Assembly (NCBI GenBank): GCA_011947345.1
Contig: JAAVTG010000554.1
Location: 186,001-250,000, forward strand
Direction of reading: 5' to 3'
DNA: 64,000 bases
From: Phytophthora quininea
Taxonomy: Eukaryota; Oomycota; Peronosporomycetes; Peronosporales; Peronosporaceae
Shown here: piece after piece, positions 46,826 through 58,002 of the stretch
How positions within the stretch are numbered: the first letter of the stretch is position 1
Layout: every line of letters starts with the position of its first letter
The notes under the pieces: generated by a model
Database searches by the model: none
What the model was told of the DNA's origin: nothing
The model's input: the letters and a program-made list of their open reading frames with translations, nothing else
Made by a program: the position numbers and the translations under genes

Positions 46826-47347
46826 GATGGCCACCGGATAGCGATTTGGGTAATTGGGTAAAAGCGTTTTTCCGCAACATTTGTCAAACACATTTCCACT
46901 GCGAAATTCACAGCTGGCGGGGATTGATGCAAGTTGGAGTCCAGCTAAAGACAGCCAGCAAGCGATGGCGGACACGCTAGTGGAGCCCGTCAAGCGCGCT
47001 TACGTCGAGGTAGAGACGGGGAAATGAATCAACCAGCAAGGCGAAACACCATCGACGCAAGGCGAACGAAATCGTGGTGGACACGACTCCAAAACGGTCT
47101 TGTCGACGAAAGAGACTACAAAAATGTATGCCACAGGGGATGGCTACACTTACTAACCCTGCGACGGCGTCTTTTCAGATGTCTGTAGTCAGCAGCGGAA
47201 GGAGGCGGGAGCAATCTGGCCCCGAGCGGAAGGCTGCTCCATTCCGGGGCCTTCCAGCGCCAAGCAGCGAAGAATTTATTGCGGAGCCGCCTCGACTCCC
47301 ACTGTCCAGGGCCCCACCGCTCACTTCCCCACTACCCCGTAGAGCAG
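46826..47347. other. divergent intergenic region
   Basis: About 520 bp between the SET gene and the PH-like gene. An ATG at 46965 opens 19 codons ending with TGA, and a CTAAC/TTTTCAG pair ends at 47178. A short upstream exon of the PH-like gene is possible but not needed to explain it. Confidence 0.4.
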
Positions 47348-49219
47348 ATGCAGCCGTGGACCGGCGGCCGTCGCGAACGCGAGCGCGAGCGCCGCTCCAG
47401 CGTCGTGGGCAAGCTCTCGGCCATGGTGCGGCGCGGCAGTTTGTTTCAGGCAGACCCGGAGGACGTGCGGGGCAGCCGAAGCAGCAGCAGCAGCCGCCTC
47501 AGCCACAGCAGCAGGAGCAGTAGCAGCAGCAAGGGCGAGGCGGAAGATGCCCCGAGACGCAGCAGCATCGCTGTCTTCCCGTCAACGGATGCAGCGTCGG
47601 CTATGACCATGTGGGACCCCAGAGCCAGCGGCAACGGCCGCAACGCTCAGCGGTTCCAGTTTTACCCGGCGCGGCCGCTCGTGGCAGCGGCGCTGGCTCG
47701 CCCTTTGAGCGAGGAGGAAGTGGCCAGACGAGCAGCGCTGGAAGCCAAGATGCCGACATTCGCAGAGATGCACGCGGGCTTTGCGCCGGTGCAGGAGCGA
47801 CCGGAGCAGCAGGAGAAGGAGGAGACAGAGATGGGCAACAACGAGCTGGAGAGTTTGGAGGAGCAGGAGCGACGAGCTGCGGACGATGATGAGAGTGCAG
47901 GGTTCCCAGTGGACGACGAGCTGCTGGACTTTGACTTGGCGAACTTGACAGAGAGCGTGCGGACGCTCATGAGCCGCATCAAGAGTGAGAGTCTGCTGAG
48001 CGAGGCGGGCGTGCCGGTGGAATGCGCCACGACAGAGTCGAACCAGGACGACGACGGCGACGACGATGAAGAGGTGGATTGTGTCGACGATGTGGACGAC
48101 CTGGAGCTGGACAACAATGCTAGAATCGAGCACCAAGAAGCGACGTTGGAGGCACAGATAGAGCAGGAGTTGGCCCACGAACTGAGCCCAGTTGAACGCC
48201 ACTTACTCCAGCAACGACGCAACCGGCTATTGAGCTGCGCGGCTGAGCAAGCTGCGGTGTCGGCTCGCGACCAACTTACATCGAGTGTGCGCCGGCTAGT
48301 GATCGAATTGAAAGACGACTCGGATGGGGTGCATAAGCCGTTAGCGCGGTCCCAAGGAGTTCGTCGCAATACAAACGATATCGCTCTGACGCGAAGACGA
48401 GCGGGGTCGTGTCCTGCGTCGTCTGAACTCACGCCAAACGATGTTTTGTCGCCGAGTGCAGGCTTCCCATTGCTGCAGTCAACTATGAATCCGCCGCTTG
48501 TACCAGAAGACTCGTTCCCCAGCAAGAAACACCACAAGAAGAGCGCCTTTGCAAGGATTGGTCCACGCGTTCTGGAGACGCTGCACCTGCGCAAGAAGCG
48601 CAAAACGTATCTGTTCACAGACCAAGAGTTAGAATCCATTGAAGGTGCGCGGTGGAAGATTGTGGAGCTCGCGTTCCGCTTCGGTGGCAAGCATCGAACG
48701 TATCTGGTACAGGCCATCAACATGTTCTTTCCTTTGCTGAAATACGGACGACGAGGCGGAGCACACGCTACTCGCCTTCACTGCAACTTGTGTGGTACGA
48801 TTCAGTGGCAACACAAACGCGGCGGGCTCAGTGGAGCTGTGGATTTGGCTGAAGTGCTCCAGGTACTTGACGGCCGGCAGACTGCTGTGTTTCGCAAGTA
48901 CACGTCGAGCAAAACGCTGGAGGCGTGCTCCTTTTCAGTTGTTTTCCGAGGACGTACATTAGATCTCGAGACGCAGAGCTCAAGTCATCGGGATTGGCTT
49001 GTCAGTGCTCTCCGCACTTTAGTTGCGTACGCACGACGCCAGCGCCGGATCGAGCAGCAGGCTATCGCTGAACGAGCCATTTTGCCGTTGGAAGACGACG
49101 TGGCCCAACGAGTTTCGGTGCCTACACGGACAACTGCACCGATGGCTCACCGACGACGAGAAGACTCGCCCATGATGGCCGCACTGCCACCAAACTACAC
49201 AATTAGGACCGTTTATTAG
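47348..49219 (+). CDS. PH-like domain protein with Ser-rich and acidic N-terminus
   Basis: 623 aa, single exon. The ATG at 47348 begins MQPWTGGRRERERERR. The N-terminal third has basic clusters and a long Ser/Arg tract built on AGC/CAG repeats (47480-47535). Then come Glu/Asp-rich stretches including a run of Asp (QDDDGDDDEEVDCVDDVDD). The C-terminal 200 residues (from about 48560) look like a pleckstrin-homology fold: LHLRKKRKTYLFT, GAVDLAEVLQVLDGRQTAVF, SFSVVFRGRTLDLETQSSSHRDWLVSALRTLVAY, with the Trp of the last helix in place. Probably binds membrane phosphoinositides. The exact family is not recognised. Confidence 0.75.
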   Translation: MQPWTGGRRERERERRSSVVGKLSAMVRRGSLFQADPEDVRGSRSSSSSRLSHSSRSSSSSKGEAEDAPRRSSIAVFPSTDAASAMTMWDPRASGNGRNAQRFQFYPARPLVAAALARPLSEEEVARRAALEAKMPTFAEMHAGFAPVQERPEQQEKEETEMGNNELESLEEQERRAADDDESAGFPVDDELLDFDLANLTESVRTLMSRIKSESLLSEAGVPVECATTESNQDDDGDDDEEVDCVDDVDDLELDNNARIEHQEATLEAQIEQELAHELSPVERHLLQQRRNRLLSCAAEQAAVSARDQLTSSVRRLVIELKDDSDGVHKPLARSQGVRRNTNDIALTRRRAGSCPASSELTPNDVLSPSAGFPLLQSTMNPPLVPEDSFPSKKHHKKSAFARIGPRVLETLHLRKKRKTYLFTDQELESIEGARWKIVELAFRFGGKHRTYLVQAINMFFPLLKYGRRGGAHATRLHCNLCGTIQWQHKRGGLSGAVDLAEVLQVLDGRQTAVFRKYTSSKTLEACSFSVVFRGRTLDLETQSSSHRDWLVSALRTLVAYARRQRRIEQQAIAERAILPLEDDVAQRVSVPTRTTAPMAHRRREDSPMMAALPPNYTIRTVY

Positions 49220-49304
49220 ACGGTCTACAACTTTCAGCCGCTATCATCACCATGCTATACAATATAAGACGAACCAGTAGAGTAAAAAGCACGCCACTCC
49301 TCCA

Positions 49305-51122
49305 TTAAACATCACGCACGCCGACAGAGCCAAGAGCTTTCTTGACTTGGTTGAGCTGTACAACCGCGTCGACACGATTCGGAATCGCGTTGGTCGACAA
49401 ACGCAGATACCGCTTGAGAGTTTCAATCGACTGCAGCACTTCGTCGGGTCCTGGGCAACCTTCTTCAGCCACGTCTTCAAAAGATTCGTACGAACCTGCT
49501 GCCCGACTGTCTTCGTCCAACTTTTTAGTTGCCAGATACCCATGCTTCTGCAGCACACTTCGGATAATCTGGACCTCATCAATGCCTGGGTCAGTCACGG
49601 AAGCGTTCCCTTCAAGCTCTACAAAGGCCTGGGCGTTTGTCAGATCTGTCACGCCCAGCCATCGTAGGAAATCGGGAGCAAGACTAGCAATATCTGTCAT
49701 CAATTGCTGTAGATCGTGGTAGAGTACCGTCGGAGAGGGTAAGCTTCCTTGCGTGGTAGCAGCCGCCACTATCGACGTAGTGGTTGCAGTATCATTAGGA
49801 AGCACGCTGGGGCCATTGCTGGTATCACTGCTGCTTGGAGAGACATTCACAGGAGCGGAGCTGCTCATGATACTGCGCAAGTTTAGAGATGCAATCACTT
49901 GCGTGGGAAGCAGTCCACTATGGATCCAACAACTCTGGATAAACTGTTCGTCCAGGCTGTGAAGCGCTACGTAAAGCCAATGGAAAACATTGCGCGTGTG
50001 CAAGTAGCGCTGGGGATTGAAGTCTGGGTCCTGTCGAAGGATACTTTGGTGGTAGTTGGCGAAAAGCGTCTCGAGAAGCTCGTAGCGGAAGCGCGCCTTG
50101 AAAGCCTGGATGATGCCAAGATGACACGGATGGAACCGCGTGGGTTTGAAATTGGGCGGCAGAAAGTAGATCTGCAGGTGGTCGTACACGAAGAACGTGC
50201 GCTGGTCTCCCTGCGAGTCCAAAATCATTGCAGCTTTCACATGTGGCACGGCAGAGTCTAAAATGACGCGGAACGTGCGCTTGCGCTCCCGAGCCAGCGC
50301 GTTCAGCGACTTGAGCATAGTCACCGTCGTGTGCGCGACCTGCCACCCGGTTTTGGAGTATCCGTACTGAATATTGTACGTCCTCTGCGTGTCAACTCCT
50401 TCCAACAGCAGCGGATTTCTATCCACACCGATGACTTGCATGTCAAACTTCTCTCCGGCAGCGTTGACGAACAGCGAGACCGTGTATCGTCCATTACTCC
50501 CCGCTGGAGGTGTTTGGCTGTTGTCAACCGTCTCCATCGCCGACGGTTTAAACATGACTGCAAACTCCGAGCCCGTCCAGATATCCTGCAGCTCCACGTT
50601 GCTCAGACTGTGGTGCAGTTCTCTCAGTCTCGTCTGGACGTCCACACTCTTGATGACGCTCTGGTCTCCTCCATGCAGCTGCTTGCTGCTGAAAGAGCCA
50701 AACCTCGTCCGGTATCCGTCCAGCCAGCCGTTGGAGGCGGTGAATTTGGACAGAGCGCTGGCCACTTTGTCCGGCAGCGCCGCATAGGGCTCCCTCATGA
50801 TCTTGACGGCCAGGTCCATGGCTTTCTGCTGCAGCACTGTGCCTGTGAGTTTGGTGTCTGGGTTGCTCACTTTCACCTCCATTCGCCACTTGTGCAGCGT
50901 CTCGTCCAGTACCCGCAGGTCGTAGGTGCACTTGGTGGTCTTGCGGCGCTTCTTGGTGGCGTCGGCCGAGTCCGTCTCGGTGCGGATCAGGTCCTCCTGC
51001 TTACAGATGTTGGTGATGGTGGTGCGCCCCACGCGGAACTTCTCGGCCAGCTCTCGGTGTGTGAACTTCTTGCTTGCTGCCAGGTCCACGACCTCGCGCT
51101 TCTGACCGAGTGTCAGTCGCAT
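49305..51122 (-). CDS. domesticated pogo/Tigger-type transposase (CENP-B-like)
   Basis: 605 aa, intronless. The N-terminus is a psq/CENP-B helix-turn-helix (LTLGQKREVVDLAASKKFTHRELAEKFRVGRTTITNI), followed by a second HTH region and then a DDE_1-superfamily domain. The catalytic positions have eroded: the usual N-x-D-E block reads DIWTGSEF; the D-N-x-x-x-H block reads LDSAVPH (Asp and His kept); and the Q-P-L-D block reads FHPCHLGIIQAFK, without Asp. A Ser/Thr-rich linker and helical tail follow. No terminal inverted repeats were noticed. A possible N-terminal extension starts at 51304 (MAEDLDAASRAAASS) and joins if one base is missing near 51135. The long open frame with a lost active site suggests a DNA-binding protein retained by the host. 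Confidence 0.82.
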   Translation of the reverse strand: MRLTLGQKREVVDLAASKKFTHRELAEKFRVGRTTITNICKQEDLIRTETDSADATKKRRKTTKCTYDLRVLDETLHKWRMEVKVSNPDTKLTGTVLQQKAMDLAVKIMREPYAALPDKVASALSKFTASNGWLDGYRTRFGSFSSKQLHGGDQSVIKSVDVQTRLRELHHSLSNVELQDIWTGSEFAVMFKPSAMETVDNSQTPPAGSNGRYTVSLFVNAAGEKFDMQVIGVDRNPLLLEGVDTQRTYNIQYGYSKTGWQVAHTTVTMLKSLNALARERKRTFRVILDSAVPHVKAAMILDSQGDQRTFFVYDHLQIYFLPPNFKPTRFHPCHLGIIQAFKARFRYELLETLFANYHQSILRQDPDFNPQRYLHTRNVFHWLYVALHSLDEQFIQSCWIHSGLLPTQVIASLNLRSIMSSSAPVNVSPSSSDTSNGPSVLPNDTATTTSIVAAATTQGSLPSPTVLYHDLQQLMTDIASLAPDFLRWLGVTDLTNAQAFVELEGNASVTDPGIDEVQIIRSVLQKHGYLATKKLDEDSRAAGSYESFEDVAEEGCPGPDEVLQSIETLKRYLRLSTNAIPNRVDAVVQLNQVKKALGSVGVRDV

Positions 51123-51375
51123 ACGGCGACCCGCAGGAGGCCACTATTGGAGCGTGCCGGGGGCTCGTTCTCGTGCTGTACGGCGAGCACAGTAGCCTCG
51201 CCCGGTGCGATCGATAGAGCAGACGCGTCCGCAGTCATCATGAGCTGCTGCAGCGGCTGTGACGAGGCAGCAGCCCGGGACGCCGCGTCTAAGTCCTCCG
51301 CCATGTTGCCAGGTTCGCTCCCTCGAGACAATCAATCACTGGTCGCTAGAGAGGGGTTCAGAAGTCGAACTTAGT

Positions 51376-52663
51376 ATGACACTGGTGTGTAGCCATTTGA
51401 ACAAGATGGTGAGTGGCGGCAAGACCCCTCGACGAGGCGCCAAGCTGCGTCGCTCGCGACTGCCAGGCGCCAGTGCGCTGCTGCAGGAGCTCCGGAACAA
51501 GCGCAGCCAAGTGGCCGACTGCTGGTGTGGCACTCTACTCTAAATAATGCGGCGTCGAGACATATTTCGGTGGTGGAGGGCCATTGCATCAATCAGCAGC
51601 TGGAGGTGACGCTGCCAACTAAACAGGGCGCGAGCACAGCGCAGTCGCTGCAGTGGGAGACTGGCTTCTACTATGAGATTAAAGCTCCACTCGGCATGTT
51701 CCTGTCTCCAAGCTTCATCAAGGAGTACATTGCACAGGGACAAGTGTTCATGATCACCAAGAATGTGCCATTAGATGCCGATCAGTCAGCCATGCTGCTA
51801 CCTAATGGACAATTGATATTGCTGGTTGATACGGAGACGTACCGGAAATTAGGACTGGTGGGTGAGAAGTACGGCAAGGCTGTGCCTGGCCTATGCAAGA
51901 GCGCCCACTCGACAGCCCAGAGATATGTCATCACGATCAACCTCAAATCGCCGAAATTTCTCGAGGAAGAGAGTATAGTGAAGGACAGAGTGGTCGAGTG
52001 CTTGAACAAGCTGCTAGATGTGGAGATGCTGCTCTGTGCGTTTAACGAGAGAGGATCCGCGAGGACGATCATGTTCGGAGAGGACGATACGATCCACCGT
52101 ACTCGTGTGGAGCTGAATGGCGAGACGACAGCTATCGACGACATTTTCTTGCCAAAGTTTGACAAGTTTTACGCTGAGTTGGGAGATCAGAGTGAAGATG
52201 AAGAGGATACGTTGAGAGGGTCGTTGCAAGAGGTGTACGACTGGCTGGGCCTTGTGGCGTGTCGGTTGACGGACTTGCTGCAGAGACAGAAGCCTGAAGA
52301 GTACGTGTCCACCTTCACAGGCGTTCCCGACATGTTTGAAAGCGATCCGGGCAGCCACGTCTCGACGGTGAGGTGGCGCGGACTACTCGCGGCTCCGTTC
52401 TGCTCGACTATTCTCGGAAGGTGCAACGTGCTGTCAAGAATGGCGAACTGCCGTGGGCTGCTGTCACTGTGTGGGGCTTTCCTGACGCTTTTGTATCATG
52501 GCTGCAGCCCTGCAAGACTAAAAACGGTAAGCAGAACAGCGAGATGCAGCGACGAGAACATGGCTACTTGAGAAATGGTAGCAACAGCTACACTCTGTTG
52601 CTACTGCCGAATGAAGAGTACTTCATGCTGCAGGAATTAGGCCCACATGATGCTATGGTGTAG
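51376..52663 (+). CDS. RPP40: RNase P/MRP subunit p40 (Rpp40-like)
   Basis: Protein subunit of nuclear RNase P and RNase MRP, needed for tRNA 5' processing and rRNA maturation. Matches the Rpp40 pattern: LGMFLSPSFIKEYIAQGQVFMITKNV, AMLLPNGQLILLVDTETYRKLGL, RYVITINLKSPKFLEEE, EVYDWLGLVACRL, EEYVSTFTGVPD and a C-terminal PWAAVTVWGFPDAFVSW then NSYTLLLLPNEEYFMLQ. Two one-base frame breaks, near 51510 and near 52362, are needed to join the parts; with both the length is 429 aa. The start at 51376 is the first ATG in the N-terminal frame; an ATG at 51406 is an alternative. Divergent from the transposase-derived gene. Confidence 0.85.
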
Positions 52664-52722
52664 TACTAGTAGGAATCAAGAGAACAGTGTTCGACGTTGC
52701 ATTTACACGGTCATCTATTCGC

Positions 52723-55700
52723 CTAAGCGAGAACGTTCTCAACGAACGCAGCTACAGTGGGCAAGTTGGAGTCTGCTCCGGCTTCGGCAAGTATCAACGC
52801 CAGTTTGATGTGCTTACGCGCAGGCTTGACGTTGTTCTTCTTGCCGTGGATCAACGCGAGGCGCAAGTTCGCTAAGAAGCAGGCCGCTGCATCGCTGTTA
52901 CTGCTCAATGCCGTGGTGGTGCTGCTCACTTCGTCGTCGGCTTCAGACGAGCTAGTAGCCTTGGGGATGTCAACGACGCGACCAGTTTCCAAACGTTGAT
53001 GGCGGCGTCCCAGTATTGATGTTCTTCGTAGAACCCACCCAACTCGACAAGAATCGGAACAAGTCTGCCCGACGAGCTCGACGAAGAGTCCGAGACGGAG
53101 GCAACGACGGCCAAGTACTTCTCGATGGCTTTGGTTGGACTTGAAATGGAAAGCAAACGCGCCTCCAACAGATCGGTATCGATTGAGTTTCCATCGCAGT
53201 GTTGCACTCGTGCTAGCGCACGATGAGCGTACGTATCTGCTTCATCTTGTTCTTCAAGTCGTACGGAACAATAACTCGCGAGGAGCTCAAGTTGAGCTGC
53301 ATCGTATCCGCTTCCACTCGCACTGCAAAGAGATAACCCTGTTTCTACCAAGCGCAGCAATTTACGGAGGAGTACCTCGTGCGTCTCTTGTCGTTCCTCA
53401 AAGTTGAAGCGCTTAAGAATACTAGCAGCAGCTAGAACATACGCACGAGGGTTCCAGGGCTCAGCACGAATGAGCTTCTGCGCATCCACACACAGATTCG
53501 TTTTCCCCGAAGGACCGCCGTTCACCAACCCGATCATTGCGTCTAGGTAGCTGCGATCTGCCGTCTCGTTGCCGGGAGATGACGTCTTGCTAGCTGTGGA
53601 ACGCAAATACTCGGCGAGACAAGCAGATATCTGAAAGCTCTGGGAGTCAATCATCGCAAGAGCTAAGCGAACTAACAATGAGATGGAATTGGCGCCGTCA
53701 CTAGACTGCGATAGCGCCTGCAAGCGTGTCAAACTCGCGTCTTCATCCCCAACGTACCGCTCGTGAAACTCAACTAATCGAAGATTCAGGAAATCATCAG
53801 TGGAAGGTGTCGTGTCGGCTTGGCCGATCCACGACAATAGACGCTCTTTACATAACGTCGAAAGGCTCGTTGCCTTGGATGCGCATTGGCCCATCAACAA
53901 ACTTGCTATCGACAAACCCACAAGAGCAACGACTTGGCTTTCTCCCGACGGAAGCTCGTCTTGGGATAACACCGACATGAGCAGATCTAATGCCGCATCT
54001 CCCTTTGACTGATGGTAAAACACCTGAGCTTGTACAATGCTCTGGAGTACAGCAGACGAACCAGTAGTCTTCATTTGAGCAACAATATTCTGCAACAGTG
54101 GAGAGTCGTCGCCATTGGCATTGCTAGACAACTCGCCCAACTCAGTCACAAGCTTATTCCACTCCAATCCATCAAGATCTGATGCAGTTACCTGCTCTGA
54201 AGATGCTGCGCGAGTGTAAGACACCAGAGCTTGATTGAACAACCCTAGCCGATGCTGAGCAATTCCCAGAGCATGCCACGCACGAGCATTAAACGGATCT
54301 CTCTCTAGATACTTCGTGAGGTAAAACATGGCTTGCTCATTGCCATGTTCGGGAGCCTGCAGAACAGAATCCCCAACAGTTTCTTCATAATCCAATAGCG
54401 CCGTACTCAAACCCAGCAGGGCGTCTAAATCCAGTCCAACCTGCAACGCACAGTCAAACGCCTCGATCGATTTCCTTTGCTGAGTTGTTGAATTGGCTTG
54501 GCGACGAGCGAGCATTGCGTACCCGTTCCACATTGACGGGTTGTTTGGGTTCATACTCTGCAATTGAAGGAACGACTTCTGCGCCATCGCTGCCATGGAC
54601 GGCACCGCATCTGCCTGACTGAGGTAGAACATGCCGAGATTGGCCCACGTAGCATCACTGCAAGTGCCAGTCTGAACAGATCGCGCCCAAGCGAATTGTT
54701 TCACCAGTAGACTATCCGATACAAGCGCTAGCCCATTCCAAGCCAATGAGCAGGATGGATCCTCCTGGATAGCTAGCTTAAAATTTATGCTTGCCTTCGC
54801 CTTCAAAGTCGCCACGATTGAATCGCTGCCGCTGTCAGTGAGTTCCCGCCGCGTAGAGAACACTGGGGAACGAATACCACGAGAATTGCATACCGCCTGG
54901 ACTTCGTACCAGTAACCTAAACCAATGTCATAATACCTTTCCGCTGCTGCAGTGTCTGGGCCATCTACAGCCTCTTTTCCCACCTTATTAGCGAGCAATG
55001 CTGAGGCCTCGTAAGCTTTCCTACCTTCAGTGATGAAGTCAACCCAGCCCGATTTCCCGTCAGAAAAGTTTTCCGGCGACAAGTAAAAGGCAAAGCAGTG
55101 GATATCTCCAATGAGCTTGCATGCCTCGACGGATCCGGAGAGCGTCGACGTGGAAGGCAAAGACTTCATCATACGTGATGCCTCTTTCAGGTTCGTAGCA
55201 GCATAGCCATACAGACCTTCAGCACAAAGATATTTTGCTTGCTGGAACAACAGATCAGCATACAGCATGGAAGCTACGGTCACATCGGGAGAACCATCCG
55301 TCAAGTTTCCGGACACAATCGGCTGGATTCGTTCAAGTGCGTCATCGAAAAGCCCCAACGAGCCTTCGATCCGAGCCAGCTCGCAACGAACGGACCATCC
55401 TTCTTCACCTAGCTCGATGGCCTTCAAGTATGATCGCTGTGCACACACCTGCTTGTTGAAGTTGTGGTAGACGTGAGCAAGGATGACCCAATAGCGAGCG
55501 CTAAGGGGGTCATTGCGGAGCACCAAATGCATCTTTCCCACTGCGGCTTCATCATTTTCGTCTACGAGGTGCTGTGCCAGTTGTAAAAGCGCCCACGTCG
55601 GAGCGGTTTCTGGGTTCTGCGTCACTCGCTCCCAGAGCTTCACATTCGCTCCCTGCTTTCCCTGCTGAGTGTATATCTCGCTGAGTGCCTTACCAGCCAT

Positions 55701-57896
55701 CTCTTCCGTTGTAGAAATGGAAAGAGCCTTCAGAAAACACTTTTCAGCGCGGAGAACATCCTTTGCGACTACTTGGTACCATTTTCCTAACCACGAGAAC
55801 ACTTGTGCGTCAGTAGGTGTTAACTTGGCAGCTTGAAGAAGGTGATTAAAGCAACCAGACTTCTCCGTCTTGTAGGAGCCACCCAAATTCCAATACACAA
55901 TTGCTAGCCTCTTCAACGACCTCCCCTCGGCAACAATATCAGTGAGGAGTAGTTTTGGCAGATTTTCTTCTAGCAACTTTTGGCCCCCGTGGAGATCACC
56001 CTGTTGAAAGAGAAGCCAACCACGGGTGCAGAGCACAGCAGCCCTCGTGCTGTCTTCTTCCACGTCAGATAATGAAATGGTGTCAAGTATATCAAGCGCT
56101 TCCTTTGGTAGCGCTTTTGTAACCAGGAGTTCCGCTGCAGCGATTGCCGCTTTCACTTGAAGGGCAACATCGTCGCGTTCAATGACCTTGCGATAAGCCT
56201 CGAGCGCTTTGTCCTTATCGCCAGAGTATTCGTGTGCAGTAGCAACCATGAACAATACTTTCGTCTCTGAATACCTGTAAAGCACGGAGGCAAATGAAGG
56301 AGGTGAGGCACTGCTTCACAATAGGGTTGTGTACGGATCAATGTTGGTATCGTACATGGATACAATCGGGTCAGCACACCCGAGAGCTTTGGCCTTGTCA
56401 GCTACTACCTTCTTAGCCATGCCAAGACGTTGTAAGCATCCTTCCACATCTCGAACAGCAAGAGCGAGCGAGCCCAGCTCCATCTGGGCGCGGATGCAAA
56501 GCGCACTTTCGTGAAACGACGACGCAGAGTAGCCAGCAAGTGCCTCTACAAGGTGCTCGCGGGCCTGAATTCAAGCGTTAGACGGTAATCAGAACAGCCA
56601 TGACAAAATTCAGAGTGCAATACCTGGTTGTGGTTTCCGGAACGCAAACACTCGATGGCTTGGAAAACCAACACCATGGGGCTCTTCGGGTGAGTTGACG
56701 ATAACGCAGCTGCAATTCGTCCGGCCTTGTTTGCATCAATAGCTGTTGTTCAATAAATGCATGTTAGATTTCATCTCCATTCATCTGATGAAACGGGGTA
56801 CATAAACACTCACGACTGTCTTGGTCTTCACTTCGCAGCAGTAGAAACTCAGCCGGAATTTTGCTGTAGGAAACCATCCAATTATCGACACTGCCAGCAC
56901 GTCCAGCAATTTCAGCAACTTTGTCTTTTGCTTAGAAGCCTTCAGTTCGTCCAGATGGAAGCGCACAAAGAACGCAATCGCGACATCCATTCGCGACCGA
57001 AGAGCTTCAACCTTATCGGTCTGCGCTGACCAGTTCGAGCGAGCAGCTACAGCAAAAACTGACGAGAAATGTCCGCCTTTGAGTACGTCCCTGAGCATTC
57101 CGACAGATCAAACCCAGGACGCTGCAGCAAACGCATTCCATCTTCAGTATGAAATCAATAATTGGTTTGGACCAACCAAACAATACCTGCAGTAAATCAA
57201 CCAGATCCATCCAGATGTTCAACGGCGCTGGCAATTCCTCGTTGGGCGTTTTCTCGAGAGAAAGCTCCCCATGCTCCCCAACAAGAGAATACCACGCGTC
57301 GAACGCCTGCAGTCACCATAAAACCATGGTTTAGCCCTGAACTATTTACAAAGCTCCTAAATAAATTGACTGCACCTTTGGGAACTTCTTTAGCTCCATT
57401 GCCGTAGCAGCCACTTCGGCCACCCACTTCTGACAGCGCTTCGGCTTTTTGGCCTGTAAATTTATGCCCGCCAGCTTCTCCAGAGGTTCCAGTTTCTTCG
57501 CCGGCTCCTTTTGGCGTCGAACAGATCCACGAGATACTGCAGTCATGAAGCACCCTGAATTAATATCCTATTCTACCATTTGGCACCTTAAATCACCGTC
57601 TGACCTTCCATGGTGCTGGCATCTCTGGTTTAATATCCGCAGCGCGTCGATACGCCTCCTCACAGTCTTCATACTGCATCAAAACCTCATTATTATCCAT
57701 TTATGTACCCATATTTGGCGGATGAACGCACCTCCTGCAGCTGGAAGCTCGCCAGCCCCACGCACATGAAGGCCTGGAAGTTGTTGGGGTCGAACTGCGT
57801 CACGCGACGGGCGCCGTCGGCCGCATCCTGGTAGCGCTCGGCCTTGAGCGCCGCTGCCGCATCCAGCAGCGTCTGCCGCAGCATGCTGGCCGACAT
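52723..57896 (-). CDS. SKI3: SKI complex TPR subunit SKI3/TTC37
   Basis: Large tetratricopeptide protein that scaffolds the cytoplasmic SKI complex for 3'-5' exosome mRNA decay. Exon 1 (from 57896) encodes MSASMLRQTLLDAAAALKAERY, a first TPR. Further short exons lie at about 57672-57600, 57550-57375, 57310-57190, 57110-56815, 56745-56628 and 56570-56350, with typical GTRNGT donors. The main exon starts near 56273 and is a series of TPR motifs (NPNNPSMWNGYAMLARRQAN, DPFNARAWHALGIAQHRLGLFNQALVSYTRA). Near 52991 the frame breaks in an A-run (+ strand), and the continuation ETGRVVDIPKATSS runs to the stop at 52723. Exact joins of the small exons are approximate. Confidence 0.85.
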
Positions 57897-58002
57897 CTTG
57901 AAAAACGAATTGTATCTTACCCAAATATTATCTTGATTTCACTATGATCGCAAAGTCCAATTTGAACATCCTACATTTGGCAAATTGGCTGACGCGTGTA
58001 GT

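Noticed and set aside
46965..47021. Short open frame starting MADTLVEPVKRAYVE
   Set aside because: Only 19 codons before TGA. It could be a tiny 5' exon, but the PH-like gene has a good start at 47348 and no homology supports the extra exon.
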